64,000 bases of DNA from Arthrobacter hankyongi. Lineage in GTDB: Bacteria > Actinomycetota > Actinomycetes > Actinomycetales > Micrococcaceae. Position numbers and translations under genes: made by a program. Shown here in pieces: positions 42,581 to 51,932 of this stretch (position 1 is its first letter; each line of letters begins with the position of its first letter). The notes beneath the pieces are model-generated. The model ran no database searches. It was not told where the DNA came from and saw only the letters and a list, made by a program, of their open reading frames with translations. The stretch is taken from positions 620,001 to 684,000 of the forward strand of contig NZ_JAKLTQ010000001.1 of the NCBI RefSeq assembly GCF_022012395.1, read 5' to 3'.

Positions 42581-43648
42581 ATGCCCGAAGCGCTCCAGAT
42601 CACGATCACCGGCCACCGCCAGAAGAGCGCTTGGGACGCCTGTGAATTTCCGCCGGTTGAGCAGGTCCGTGACAGCGTCTGGTCAATCCCGGTGCCTTTC
42701 CCGGATAACCCGCTGCGCTACACCATCGCCTATCTGCTCGCCGGCACGGCAGGCGCCGTCGTCGTCGACCCGGGCTGGGACAGCGACGAGGGCTGGGAGG
42801 CGCTGGCCGCCGGCCTGCGCACTGCGGACCTCTCGCCGCGCGAGGTGTCCGGGATCGTCATCACGCACTACCACCCGGACCACCACGGGATGACCGGCCG
42901 GCTGCGCGAGGTGTCCGGTGCGTGGGTGGCTATGGGCGCGGACGAGCGCTGGCGCGACCACGCAGATGATCCGGACATGGCCCTGGCCACAGACAAGGCG
43001 CAGCTCGCCCACTGGGGCGTGCCCGCGGACCGGCTGGAAGAAATGTCCTTCTCCACGAAGGCGGCGACCGTCCCGTCCCTGCTGTTGCCCGACCTCGAGC
43101 TCGACGACGGCGCGCTACTGCCCCTGCCCGGACGGCGTGTGCGCGTCGTCTCGACACCCGGCCATACCCCCGGCCACATCTGCTTGGTGGACGAGGACCA
43201 CGGGCTGCTCTTCAGTGGCGACCACGTGCTGCCGCGGATCTCGCCGCACATTTCATTGGAAGAAGGAGGCTTGGCCAATCCGCTGGACGATTACTTCGAC
43301 TCGCTGGATATCCTGGCCCGGTACGGGAACGAGCTGGAAGTGTGTCCGGCCCACGAATACCGTTTCCGCGGCATCCGGGACCGGGTCGCCTTCCTGGCCG
43401 AGCACAACCGGGCACGCTCGGACGAGGTCCGCCGGGTGCTCGAATCCGGGCAAGCCGGCACCGTCTGGGAAGTGGCTGCCCGGCTGACCTGGTCCCGCGG
43501 CTGGGCGGCGCTGAACGGGCACTCGCTGCGCTTCGCCGTCGCCGAGACCGCCAGCCACGTGGTCTACCTCCGCTCCCTGGGCCTGGAAACCGGGATCGAA
43601 ACGGGCTGGCTGGCTGACGAGGCCGTCCCGAACGGCTTGCCCAGCTAG
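42581..43648 (+). CDS. Metallo-beta-lactamase-fold hydrolase
   Basis: This 355-residue protein has the MBL metal-binding motifs: THYHPDHHG (about 94-102, HxHxDH), HTPGHICLVDEDHGLLFSGDHVLPR (about 190-214, supplying His and Asp ligands) and CPAHEYRFRGIRDR (third His). The C-terminal helical domain (about 270-340) is like that of SoxH/thioesterase-type members. Substrate unknown; hydrolysis of a thioester or lactone is typical. ATG 42581 has no strong ribosome-binding site. A strong hairpin 105 bp downstream ends the unit. Confidence 0.9.
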   Translation: MPEALQITITGHRQKSAWDACEFPPVEQVRDSVWSIPVPFPDNPLRYTIAYLLAGTAGAVVVDPGWDSDEGWEALAAGLRTADLSPREVSGIVITHYHPDHHGMTGRLREVSGAWVAMGADERWRDHADDPDMALATDKAQLAHWGVPADRLEEMSFSTKAATVPSLLLPDLELDDGALLPLPGRRVRVVSTPGHTPGHICLVDEDHGLLFSGDHVLPRISPHISLEEGGLANPLDDYFDSLDILARYGNELEVCPAHEYRFRGIRDRVAFLAEHNRARSDEVRRVLESGQAGTVWEVAARLTWSRGWAALNGHSLRFAVAETASHVVYLRSLGLETGIETGWLADEAVPNGLPS

Positions 43649-43752
43649 TTCGACACGCAGCGATGAGATCGTCGCAGTGGACCTGCCGCTAGTGCGGTGA
43701 CCGTTGAGGTTGACCGGGCTTGGTTTGGCGGCGGCCCGGGCGCCTACTTCGG

Positions 43753-43796
43753 AAAGTTGCGCACGAAACAGCGTTTCGTGCGTAACCTTCTATTTT
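43753..43796 (+). terminator. Long hairpin with U-rich tail
   Basis: AAAGTTGCGCACGAAAC (43753-43769) pairs with GTTTCGTGCGTAACCTT (43773-43789) at 15 of 17 positions around a 3-nt loop and is followed by CTATTTT. This is a classical intrinsic terminator after the MBL gene. The symmetric core could also serve as an operator. Confidence 0.7.
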
Positions 43797-43933
43797 GACG
43801 ACCCTGCCAGGGCAGCGTCACAGTCATCGGCAATCCCCTGACCTGTCACCGGCCCGTGATAGAACCAAACCTGTAGCGCGCCCGGCTCCGCAGTACTGAA
43901 GCACCGCCGGGGACTCATTGATGTGGGGGACGG

Positions 43934-46612
43934 ATGAGGGTTGAATTCGGCTGGTTCCTGGACCGTGCCCCGTGGGCGTTTCGCTCGCCCGGGCTGAACA
44001 CGGTCCGCGTGGGGCGGCAGGGACTGACGCAGCTGCTCCAGACCAGGCTGGGCACCACGCGTCCCGAACAGCCAAACTCCCATATCACCCGCGTGCAGCA
44101 GTACCTGGCGCGGCTGGAGGCGGCGGACCGGCCGGATGCGTGGTTCCACGGCTCGTTCGAGGTGGATCCGTGGTCCACGGCCCAGGAACTGCTGTGGGCC
44201 CGGGACGAACTGGTGGCCAACGGCTGGGACGGCTCCCTGCCGGCGGGCCAGGTCTCCGAACTGGTGCGCTGCCTGGCCGGGCTGGAATCATCGGACCTGC
44301 CGCTGGACCCGGCGCTGGCCGACGACGTGGCGGCACTGCCGGAGGCGCTGGAATCGCCGCTGCCGCTGGGCATCTCCGTGATCGAACTGCAGCATCCGCG
44401 CCCTGCGCTGCCGGGCATCTGGCGGCGGATCCTGGCGAAGCTCGAGTCTCGCGGAGTGCGGATCGTGGAGCCGGAGGACGGGTTCCGGAAAGCCCCGCAG
44501 ATCACGGTGCTGGAGGCCGAGACCGAGTGGGAGGCGGCCGAGCACGCGGCCCGCTGGCTCGCCGCCGGCGTCGAAAGCCCCGGGAACACCGCGAGCACCG
44601 GAGGCACCGCCGTCGTGGCCTCGCAGCCGACCGGCGTGCTGGACCAGTACCTGGCCGGTCGCGGCCTGCCCCGGCTGGGGGTCGGGGGCAAGTCCGCGTG
44701 GCGGGCGCAGGACCAGATCATTCCGCTGTTCCTGGAGGTCATCTGGGGTCCGGTGAATGTGCAGTTACTGGGCGAGTTCCTCTCCCTGCCGGTGTTCCCC
44801 GGCCCGGTCCGGGCCAAGGCGGCGCGGGCGCTGCAGAAGGCGCTGGCCCAGGAACCGGGCACCGGCGGTCCGGCGTGGCAGCAGGCGCTGGCGGAGATCG
44901 CCGCGGACGCCGAGCTCGGGCCGGAGCTGGCCGGGGAGTTGGACGGGCTGTTCTCCACCGGGCTGCTGCTGGAGGACGGCAACGTCTCCGGCGCACACCT
45001 GGCGGACAAGTGCCAGTGGCTGGCCGGCCGGCTAAAGGCCCTGGTCCCGTTCAACGAGGCCCTGTCCGCGACGGCGGAACAGCTGCAGACGCTGCTGGCC
45101 CTGGTCGCCGGCCTGCCCCGGGTCTCGCGGCGGGACCTGCGGCGGATGGTGTCCTCGGTGGTGGCCGGCAGCTCCAGCCCGCTGGCCGCGGCGGAGGCCG
45201 CGCCGTGGCTGCGGCTGAACCACCTGTATGAGCTGATGGACGACGTTTCGGACGTGCTGTGGTGGGGCTTCCAGGCCGGCACCATCTCCCCGGGCCGGCG
45301 CTGGGACGACGGCGACCGGCGGGCCTTGGCGGGTATCGGCGTCGAGCTTCCCCCGGCCGAAGCCCTGGCCGCGCTCACCGTGGCGCAGACGCTGGCCGCC
45401 GCGCGCCGCTGCCGGAACCTGCTGATCGTCCAGGTCCGCCAGCAGGACGGCGAACGTGTGGACGGCAACCCGCTGCTCGAGGCCCTGGTCGCGGACCAGC
45501 CCGAGGGCCCCGGGGACAGCGACAACGACGCGACTCCGCTGCCGATCGCCAAGCGGGTCGAGTCCCGCAAGCGGTGCCCGGAGGACCTGTTCGACGGCGA
45601 TCTCTGGACGCTGGCGGGCCGGCAGGCCCGGCTGGTCCCGGTCCCGGCGCGCGCGGCCGCGGCGCCGCCGTCGTCATTCGAGCTGGGACCGCGCCACGAT
45701 CTGGCCCCCGACACGCTGTCCTTCACCCAGCTGTCCACCCTGGTCGGCTGCGCGCTGGCGTGGGTGCTGGAGAAGAAGGTCAGGCTGCGGGTGGCCGAGG
45801 CGGACGAGGTGCCCACCGGCAACCGGATGATCGGCACCTTCACGCACAAGGTGGTCGAGGAACTGCACCACGACCTCGCCGCAGTGCACCGGGCGGTGCC
45901 GGAGCCCGGAGAAATCGACGCGAAGATCGATGCGCTGCTGCCGCGGATGGCGTCCGAACTGCTGCTGCCCGGTGCGCAGAGCCGGCTCAAGCACCTGCGC
46001 GCCGTGGTACAGGAGACCGTGCTGAAGTTCTTCCGCACGCTCAGCCGGGCCGGCGTGGTGATCCAGGAGATGGAGCAGGACTTCGACAAGCCGCTGGTCC
46101 TGGACATCGACGGCGCCGCAATGACCGTGCCCGTAAACGGCAAGGCCGACGTCGTGGGGATCGACACCGACGGCCGGCGCGTGGTGGTGGACTTAAAGTG
46201 GAGCAACCGGGACAGCTACCGGATCAGGGAAGTGCGCGAAGGCCGGGCGGCGCAGCTGGCGCTGTACCAGTGGGCGCTGGACGACGGCGGCGGACTCGAC
46301 GCGCCGACGGCCTACTACCTGCTCAAGCAGGGCACCTTCGCCTCGACGCATGCGGCGTTCGGCAACCCGCTGGAGGCGGCCCAGACCCCGGACGAGCTGT
46401 GGCAGAAAACCGTGCGGGCGGCGTCGTTCTCGGTGGCCGAGGTGGTCAACGGACGGATTGCTGCCGGCCCCCGGCGCGACGCCGAACTCGAAGCGGCGGG
46501 CCAGCCGTCCGGCGAGCAGCTGGCCGAGCAGGCCGGCCGGTTCCATGCGAAGCCGCCGTGCAATTTTTGTAAGTTCGACACGCTCTGCGGGCTCAAGGGG
46601 GACTTTTCATGA
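43934..46612 (+). CDS. AddB-like PD-(D/E)XK nuclease / inactivated-helicase protein
   Basis: This 892-residue protein resembles the AddB subunit of AddAB recombination nucleases. The N-terminal 550 residues follow a helicase-like fold without a recognisable Walker A, so they look catalytically dead. The C-terminal nuclease (about 590-892) has FTQLSTLVGCALAW with the first Cys, GTFTHKVVEELHHDL, and MTVPVNGKADVVGIDTDGRRVVVDLKWSN, with the Asp and DxK catalytic residues. It ends in PPCNFCKFDTLCGLKG, giving the three remaining Cys of an AddB-type 4Fe-4S cluster. It overlaps the AddA-like gene by four bases (ATGA). GGGGGA precedes ATG 43934. Confidence 0.85.
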   Translation: MRVEFGWFLDRAPWAFRSPGLNTVRVGRQGLTQLLQTRLGTTRPEQPNSHITRVQQYLARLEAADRPDAWFHGSFEVDPWSTAQELLWARDELVANGWDGSLPAGQVSELVRCLAGLESSDLPLDPALADDVAALPEALESPLPLGISVIELQHPRPALPGIWRRILAKLESRGVRIVEPEDGFRKAPQITVLEAETEWEAAEHAARWLAAGVESPGNTASTGGTAVVASQPTGVLDQYLAGRGLPRLGVGGKSAWRAQDQIIPLFLEVIWGPVNVQLLGEFLSLPVFPGPVRAKAARALQKALAQEPGTGGPAWQQALAEIAADAELGPELAGELDGLFSTGLLLEDGNVSGAHLADKCQWLAGRLKALVPFNEALSATAEQLQTLLALVAGLPRVSRRDLRRMVSSVVAGSSSPLAAAEAAPWLRLNHLYELMDDVSDVLWWGFQAGTISPGRRWDDGDRRALAGIGVELPPAEALAALTVAQTLAAARRCRNLLIVQVRQQDGERVDGNPLLEALVADQPEGPGDSDNDATPLPIAKRVESRKRCPEDLFDGDLWTLAGRQARLVPVPARAAAAPPSSFELGPRHDLAPDTLSFTQLSTLVGCALAWVLEKKVRLRVAEADEVPTGNRMIGTFTHKVVEELHHDLAAVHRAVPEPGEIDAKIDALLPRMASELLLPGAQSRLKHLRAVVQETVLKFFRTLSRAGVVIQEMEQDFDKPLVLDIDGAAMTVPVNGKADVVGIDTDGRRVVVDLKWSNRDSYRIREVREGRAAQLALYQWALDDGGGLDAPTAYYLLKQGTFASTHAAFGNPLEAAQTPDELWQKTVRAASFSVAEVVNGRIAAGPRRDAELEAAGQPSGEQLAEQAGRFHAKPPCNFCKFDTLCGLKGDFS

Positions 46613-49600
46613 ACGCGCTGGAGAACATCACCATGGTTTCCGCCAGCGCGGGCACCGGCAAAACCTACCGGCTCACCCAGATCATCGCCGAAAAGATCGC
46701 CGCGGGCGTGCCGGCGTCGGGCATCATGGCCACCACCTTCACCAAGAAGGCCGCCGGCGAACTGCGCGAGCGCATTGCCGCGAAGCTGCTGGATGCTCCG
46801 GACACGGACCAGGACCCGGTCCGGCTGCGCAATGCCGCGCAGCAGCTGTCAGTGAGCCTGATCGGCACGGTCAACGGCGTCTGCGGACGCCTGCTGACCG
46901 AATACGCGATCGACGCCGGCCTCTCCCCCGCGCTGGAGGTGATCGCCGAGGAGGAACAGGGCGCCATGTTCCGGCTGGCCACCGACGGAGTGCTCGCCGA
47001 CTACGCGGACCGCCTGCTGCCGATCGCCCGGCGGCTGGGCCAGCTCGACGACGACGGCGGCTGGGACGCCACCGTGCGCCGGATCTGCGACGCGGCACGG
47101 AACAACCTGCTCTCCCCAGCGGACCTGGCCGGCTGCGCCGAGCGGTCCTGGGCGGGGTTCCGGGAACTGCTGGATGACCGGGCCGCGACGGATGACCGGT
47201 CCCGCTGGCTGCGGCAGTTCCAGGACCTGCTGCCCGAACTGGTCTCGGCGGCCCGGACCGGCGTCGATGCCGACGGCAAGGCGGTCAAGACCACGGCGGC
47301 CAACTTCGCCGGGAAGTGGCCGGGCATCGGCGACCGGATCGCCGCTCTCGGCGCGCCGGAGCACGCCACCTGGGAGCAGTGGCGCGGGATCATCCAGTCG
47401 AGCACCAATGCGTGGATCGTCAAGCATTTCCAAGACGCCACGGATGCGGTCAAGGAAGGCCTGCTGGCCAACCCGGCCTTCCACGACGACGCCGAGGGCT
47501 TCATCCGGCTGGTGTTCGAGTGCGCCGCCGCCTGCCTGGACACCTACGCGGACTTTAAGCGCCGGCATGGGCTGATGGACTTCGTGGACCAGGAAACCCT
47601 GGTGGTCAGCCTGGTCCGGCACAACCAGGCCTTCCGCGACTCCTTCCGACAGCGGGTGAAGTTCCTGGTGGTGGACGAATTCCAGGACACCAGCCCGCTG
47701 CAGCTGGAGCTGTTCCTGCAGCTGAGCCGCCTGGTGGACGAGTGTGTCTGGGTGGGCGATCCGAAGCAGGCGATCTACGAGTTCCGCGGCACCGACCCGG
47801 ACCTGATGCAGGCCGTCGTCGCCAACGTAGCCAAAACCGAACGGCTGCACGAGTCCTGGCGCTCGCAGCAGGCCGTGGTCAACCTGTCCAACGCGGTGTT
47901 CGAGCCGGTCTTCGCGGCCGTCGGGATGGCTCGCGAGTCGGTCCACCTGGACCTGCCCGCCGCGCACGCCGGCTGGCCGCAGGGCACGCTCGAGGCCTGG
48001 ACCAAGGACGTGCCCAAGGGTGCCAGCCCGCATGCCGCCACCGCCGCCGGGGTCGCGGACCTGCTGGCCCGGCTGCCGGAACTGAAGCCTGCCGATGTCG
48101 CCGTCCTGGCGCGATCCAACGACGACGTCGCGTCGCTGGCCGCTGCGCTCGGGGACCTGGGCATCCGCACCAGCCTCAATCCGAACTCGCTCTTCGCCGC
48201 CCGCGAGATCCAGTTGGTCCGCGCCGCCATGGCGTTCGTGGCCGACGCACGGGACACCGTGGCGCTGGCCGAAATCGTGGCCCTGCATCCCGGGCACGGC
48301 GCCCACGCGGATTGGCAGCCTGCGCTGCTGGGATCCGCCGCGCCGGCCGATGTCCTCGAAGCCTGGGCCCTGGACCCGGTCCCTGCCGCGTTGGCCGGGC
48401 TGCGCGAACGCGCCGGCCGGGCCACCCCCACCGAAGTGTTCGAGGAGGCCGTCAGCCTGCTCGGCCTGCCGGAGCTGATCAAGTCCTGGTCCGCGCCGGC
48501 CACCCGGCTGCGGAACCTGGACGCCTTCCGGGCCTGCCTGAACAACTACTACGAAGCCTGCAAGGTGCTCAAGACGCCCGCCACGCTGCGCGGCTTCCTG
48601 CGCTTCCTGGCCGACGAGGAACAGAACGGCGCCGAGAACTCCGGCGACGACGTCGTGCACGTGATGACCTACCACAAGGCCAAGGGGCTGGAATGGCCCG
48701 TGGTGGTGATGGAGAGCCTGGACAAGGGCATCCGTGCCGGTGCGTTTGGCACCGCCGTGGAACAGTCCGCCAGCTTCGACGTCGCCAACCCGCTGGCCGG
48801 GCGCTGGATCCGGTTCTGGCCCAAACCCTTCCCCCACGGTGGCTCGCCGCTGGATGACCGGGCCAAGACCTCGGACGTGCAGGCCCGCGCGGAGGAGCGC
48901 GAGCGCCGCAACCAGTCCCGGCTGATGTACGTGGGTATGACCCGCTCCAAGGAAACCACGGTGCTGGCGGCCAAATCCCCGGCGCCCGCGGCGCTGAACC
49001 TGCTGGGTGTCCCGGACCTTCTTGCCTGGTCCGGCTCCGGTGGCGACGGCGCCATCCATGTGGCCGGCAGCGAGCCGCTGCCTGCGTCGGTCCACTCCTA
49101 CGAGCCCGGCGGGCCGGGCACCCCGGCCGGGGATCCCGCCGTCGTACGCTTCACCGATGCCAGGCCCCGCATGGCGCGCGTGCAGTACCCGGCCGCCCGG
49201 ATCCAGGCCAGCAAGCAGGCCTCCGGCGCCGCGGACGCCACCGTGCTGGAGAAGGCCAGCCTCGGCGAGCGGCTCCTCGAGCACGGTGCCGCCGGCTGGG
49301 ACGCCGTCGGCTCCGCCATCCACGCCTACCTCGGCACCGCCTATGAGACCCTCTCCCCCGACGACCGGCTGGGCCTGGCCAAACAGATCATCGACCGCTG
49401 GCAGGTGGGCGACCACGTCACCGCGGACGTGCTGGTGAGCTCCGGGGAACGGCTGGCCCGGTTCCTCCACACCACGTATCCCGGCGCCGGTGCGCTCCGG
49501 GAAGTACCGATCGGCTGGCGCAACGGGGACAACCAGGTGATGGAAGGCTGGATCGACCTGCTCGTGGAAGCGCCGGCCGGCTACGTGCTGATCGACCACA

Positions 49601-49758
49601 AGAGCTACCCCGGCACCGACCCCGCCGGGCACATCCAGGAGAAGTACCTCGGCCAACTGGAGGCGTACCGGGAAGCCGTCTTGGCGGCAACCGGACGGCC
49701 GGTGCTGGAGACGCTGATCCATTTGCCAGCGCTGGGGAAGGTCTTCGCCGTCGTGTAG
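46609..49758 (+). CDS. AddA-like UvrD-family helicase-exonuclease
   Basis: This 1049-residue protein carries SF1A motifs: Walker A SASAGTGKTYRLTQII (about 11-26), Ia TTFTKKAAGELRERI, motif II FLVVDEFQDTSPLQLELF (about 352-369), III WVGDPKQAIYEFRGTDPDLM, IV ESWRSQQAVVNLSNAVF, V VMTYHKAKGLEWPVVVMES and VI RLMYVGMTRSKET. The C-terminal nuclease (about 890-1049) has the GSAIHAYLG His, then MEGWIDLLVEAPAGYVLIDHKSYPG with Asp and DxK, and QLEAYREAV. With the AddB-like partner it should form a double-strand-end processing helicase-nuclease. Many actinobacteria use RecBCD or AdnAB instead, so this pair may be accessory. Confidence 0.9.
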   Translation: MNALENITMVSASAGTGKTYRLTQIIAEKIAAGVPASGIMATTFTKKAAGELRERIAAKLLDAPDTDQDPVRLRNAAQQLSVSLIGTVNGVCGRLLTEYAIDAGLSPALEVIAEEEQGAMFRLATDGVLADYADRLLPIARRLGQLDDDGGWDATVRRICDAARNNLLSPADLAGCAERSWAGFRELLDDRAATDDRSRWLRQFQDLLPELVSAARTGVDADGKAVKTTAANFAGKWPGIGDRIAALGAPEHATWEQWRGIIQSSTNAWIVKHFQDATDAVKEGLLANPAFHDDAEGFIRLVFECAAACLDTYADFKRRHGLMDFVDQETLVVSLVRHNQAFRDSFRQRVKFLVVDEFQDTSPLQLELFLQLSRLVDECVWVGDPKQAIYEFRGTDPDLMQAVVANVAKTERLHESWRSQQAVVNLSNAVFEPVFAAVGMARESVHLDLPAAHAGWPQGTLEAWTKDVPKGASPHAATAAGVADLLARLPELKPADVAVLARSNDDVASLAAALGDLGIRTSLNPNSLFAAREIQLVRAAMAFVADARDTVALAEIVALHPGHGAHADWQPALLGSAAPADVLEAWALDPVPAALAGLRERAGRATPTEVFEEAVSLLGLPELIKSWSAPATRLRNLDAFRACLNNYYEACKVLKTPATLRGFLRFLADEEQNGAENSGDDVVHVMTYHKAKGLEWPVVVMESLDKGIRAGAFGTAVEQSASFDVANPLAGRWIRFWPKPFPHGGSPLDDRAKTSDVQARAEERERRNQSRLMYVGMTRSKETTVLAAKSPAPAALNLLGVPDLLAWSGSGGDGAIHVAGSEPLPASVHSYEPGGPGTPAGDPAVVRFTDARPRMARVQYPAARIQASKQASGAADATVLEKASLGERLLEHGAAGWDAVGSAIHAYLGTAYETLSPDDRLGLAKQIIDRWQVGDHVTADVLVSSGERLARFLHTTYPGAGALREVPIGWRNGDNQVMEGWIDLLVEAPAGYVLIDHKSYPGTDPAGHIQEKYLGQLEAYREAVLAATGRPVLETLIHLPALGKVFAVV

Positions 49759-49852
49759 TGGTGGGTCACGGGTTTGGTCCAGACGAAGGGCCCGGGTTGT
49801 CGTTCCCGTAGGAGGCCTCGCCGGTGTCCCCCATCGACGGTACTCTGGCGCA

Positions 49853-50398
49853 ATGCGGCCCCTTCGGTATTCCATCAACGTCACCTTGGACGGATGCTGC
49901 GATCATCGTGCAATACCCGCGGACGAAGACCTGCATCGTCACGCGGTCGAGAACCTCAACCAGGCCGATGCCCTTCTCCTTGGCCGGGTGACCTACGAAA
50001 TGATGGAATCAGCGTGGCGGCCGCCGGCGCTGCCTGGAGCGCCTGATTGGACGGACCCCTTCGCCCGGACGATCGATGCGGCCAGGAAGTACGTCGTGTC
50101 GAGCACCCTGGCGCGGGTCGATTGGAATGCGGAACTCGTGCGCGGGGATCTGGACAGGGCCGTCCGGCAGCTCAAGCGGGAGCCGGGCAAGGGACTGCTC
50201 ACCGGAGGCGTGAAGCTCCCGCTGGCGTTGACGGAGCTGGGATTGATCGATGAGTACGAGTTCGTGGTGCATCCCAGGCTTGCGGGGCACGGGCCGACGT
50301 TGTTCGCGGGGATGTCGAAGCATGTCGACTTGAAGCTCGTGGATCGGCTGGAGTTCGGCTCGGGGGCGGTGGCGATGCGGTACGAGCCGAGACGGTAG
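49853..50398 (+). CDS. Dihydrofolate reductase-fold protein (second copy of the fold)
   Basis: This 181-residue RibD/DHFR-like protein starts PLRYSINVTLDGCCDHRAI, then ADALLLGRVTYEMMESAWRP, KYVVSSTLARVDWNAELV, LLTGGVKLPLALTELGLIDEYEFVVHPRLAGHGPTLFAGM and a final strand. It is shorter than the protein at 38341 and not closely similar to it. Predicted cytoplasmic reductase of unknown substrate. No neighbour suggests a pathway. Confidence 0.9.
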   Translation: MRPLRYSINVTLDGCCDHRAIPADEDLHRHAVENLNQADALLLGRVTYEMMESAWRPPALPGAPDWTDPFARTIDAARKYVVSSTLARVDWNAELVRGDLDRAVRQLKREPGKGLLTGGVKLPLALTELGLIDEYEFVVHPRLAGHGPTLFAGMSKHVDLKLVDRLEFGSGAVAMRYEPRR

Positions 50399-50740
50399 CC
50401 ATCGGGCCTGCTATGCCGGGCCGGCTCGGCGTGCGAACGCGCAAGCCCCTGCAGCTCGGCCCGCCACCGCGTCTTCATCCGGAATTTACCCTCCCGGCAT
50501 AACGCGGCCTGTGTTCCTGCCGATAAGGACAGTGGAACCGCCGTTCACCGGCTCCTGCCAGCATGCACTGACGGCGGCCAAAACTTGTCGGTACCTTGCC
50601 CGGAGATCCAAGCCAGGCGGGGAGAACGTAAGTTTCTGCGCCGCCCGCTGTCATTAGATCCGCACCAATATGGGGTGCCTTGAGCCAAGGCACCTGCACT
50701 ATCGACCTGCTCCGAGCCAGAGCAGCAGCAAGGGGAATTC
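50399..50740. other. Intergenic region with a small perfect hairpin
   Basis: No gene is supported in these 342 bp. GGTGCCTT-gagcc-AAGGCACC (50674-50694) is a perfect 8-bp hairpin 47 bp before the next start. It may be part of the leader of the DUF4190-like gene. The rest shows nothing recognisable. Confidence 0.5.
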
Positions 50741-51364
50741 ATGTCCAATAGCACCACCGGGTTCGACACACCGGCGCCGTCCGCACCGCACCAGCCGTTC
50801 CCGCCGGCCCCCGAGGCCAAGCGCGGCAACGGACTCGGCGTCGCGGCCATGGTCGTCGGCATCGTCTCGATTGTCCTGTCCATCATTCCGATCCTGGGCA
50901 TGATGGCCTTCTTCCTGGGCGCCGTCGCCGTGATCCTCGGCGTCATCGGCGTCATCCTGAAGAACCGCAAGAAGGGCATGGCGATCACCGGCATCATCCT
51001 CGGCGTGGTGAGCCTGATCATCGCGGGCATCGTCACGGCGATTGTGGCTGCCGCAGTGCAGGCGGTTGACGACAGCCTGAACGCCGAGCACACCATCGAG
51101 TACGTGGTCAAGAGCAACGGCGCGGCATCGGTCAGCTACTGGTCCGGCGACGGGTCCTCCAATGTCGCAATCACCAAGGACTGGAAGAAGACCGTCCAGA
51201 CCACCGGTTTCGACCTGTCGTCCGTGACCGTCATTGGGGACCTCGAGGGGGCCACCAAGGTCAGCTGCGAGGTCTTCGTTAACGGCGAGAGCGTCTCCAC
51301 GAACAGCGGTTCCGGCGATATCGCCACGGCTTCCTGCTCCGGCACCACCGCCTCGACCAAGTAG
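50741..51364 (+). CDS. DUF4190-like membrane protein with MmpS-like C-terminal domain
   Basis: This 207-residue protein has a Pro-rich cytoplasmic N terminus and two membrane helices separated by a basic turn (about 33-70 and 78-105: NGLGVAAMVVGIVSIVLSIIPILGMMAFFLGAVAVILGVIGVI, then KKGMAITGIILGVVSLIIAGIVTAIVAAAV), the DUF4190 pattern. The extracellular C-terminal part (IEYVVKSNGAASVSYWSGDGSSN...KVSCEVFVNGESVSTNSGSGDIATASC) resembles MmpS-like beta-sandwiches with two Cys. Function unknown. AAGGGGAA precedes ATG 50741. A hairpin terminator follows. Confidence 0.8.
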   Translation: MSNSTTGFDTPAPSAPHQPFPPAPEAKRGNGLGVAAMVVGIVSIVLSIIPILGMMAFFLGAVAVILGVIGVILKNRKKGMAITGIILGVVSLIIAGIVTAIVAAAVQAVDDSLNAEHTIEYVVKSNGAASVSYWSGDGSSNVAITKDWKKTVQTTGFDLSSVTVIGDLEGATKVSCEVFVNGESVSTNSGSGDIATASCSGTTASTK

Positions 51365-51392
51365 CCAGACGGCCCCACCGGGCCCTCGCAAC

Positions 51393-51420
51393 GGCCCCTG
51401 CCCTTCCCTGGGCGGGGGCC
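51393..51420 (+). terminator. GC-rich hairpin terminator
   Basis: GGCCCCTGCCC (51393-51403) pairs with GGGCGGGGGCC (51410-51420) with one G-U pair and a 6-nt loop, 28 bp after the DUF4190-like stop, followed by ATTGCACATTAAT. Confidence 0.75.
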
Positions 51421-51467
51421 ATTGCACATTAATGGTCCGTACGGGTGGTGTCGAACAAGGAGCTGTG

Positions 51468-51818
51468 ATGTCCCCTCGCAAAGACGTCGTCCAGTCCTAT
51501 ATCGATGGTTTCCGGCGGACCGATCACGAATTGATCCTGTCCTGCCTCACCGACGACGTCGTCTGGGTGCTGCACGGCTACAAGACGCTGGCCGGTAAGG
51601 ACGCCTTCGATCAGGAAATCCAGAACGACGCGTTTGTTGGCCGGCCGAAGCTGACCATCGACCGGCTGGTCGAAGAGGGCGATACGGTCGTCGCCCTCGG
51701 CAGCGGGCAGGCAGCCCGGCGCGACGGCGGGACGCTGGATTTCGTCTTCAGCGACGCCTTCACCTTCTCCGGTGACAAGATCAGCCGGTTGGAGACGTAC
51801 CAGGTCAACCTTGGCTGA
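51468..51818 (+). CDS. SnoaL-like / NTF2-fold protein
   Basis: This 116-residue protein has an NTF2-like fold: VVQSYIDGFRRTDHELILSCLTDDVVWVLHGYKTLAGKDAFDQEI, then LTIDRLVEEGDTVVALGSGQAARRDGGTLDFVFSDAFTFSGDKISRLETYQV. These small cone-shaped proteins are isomerases, hydrolases or ligand-binding proteins; the active-site residues do not identify a substrate. CAAGGAG precedes ATG 51468. Confidence 0.88.
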   Translation: MSPRKDVVQSYIDGFRRTDHELILSCLTDDVVWVLHGYKTLAGKDAFDQEIQNDAFVGRPKLTIDRLVEEGDTVVALGSGQAARRDGGTLDFVFSDAFTFSGDKISRLETYQVNLG

Positions 51819-51932
51819 CCTCGACACGTCACCGAATCGCCTGCAGACTTGAAGGACAGGTTCAATCGTGCATTGATACTCGCCGGCCGTATCCGGCGGC
51901 CCATCCCCTCACCCCGAAGAGGTGACAATCCG

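Noticed and set aside
43915-46206. A 763-codon open frame on the minus strand, rich in Ser and Arg.
   Set aside because: Antisense shadow of the AddB-like gene, with a composition typical of a wrong frame.
46849-49884. A 1011-codon open frame on the minus strand.
   Set aside because: It lies fully antisense to the AddA-like gene, whose motifs are unmistakable. Long antisense frames are expected at this GC content; its product is low-complexity Gly/Arg/His sequence.
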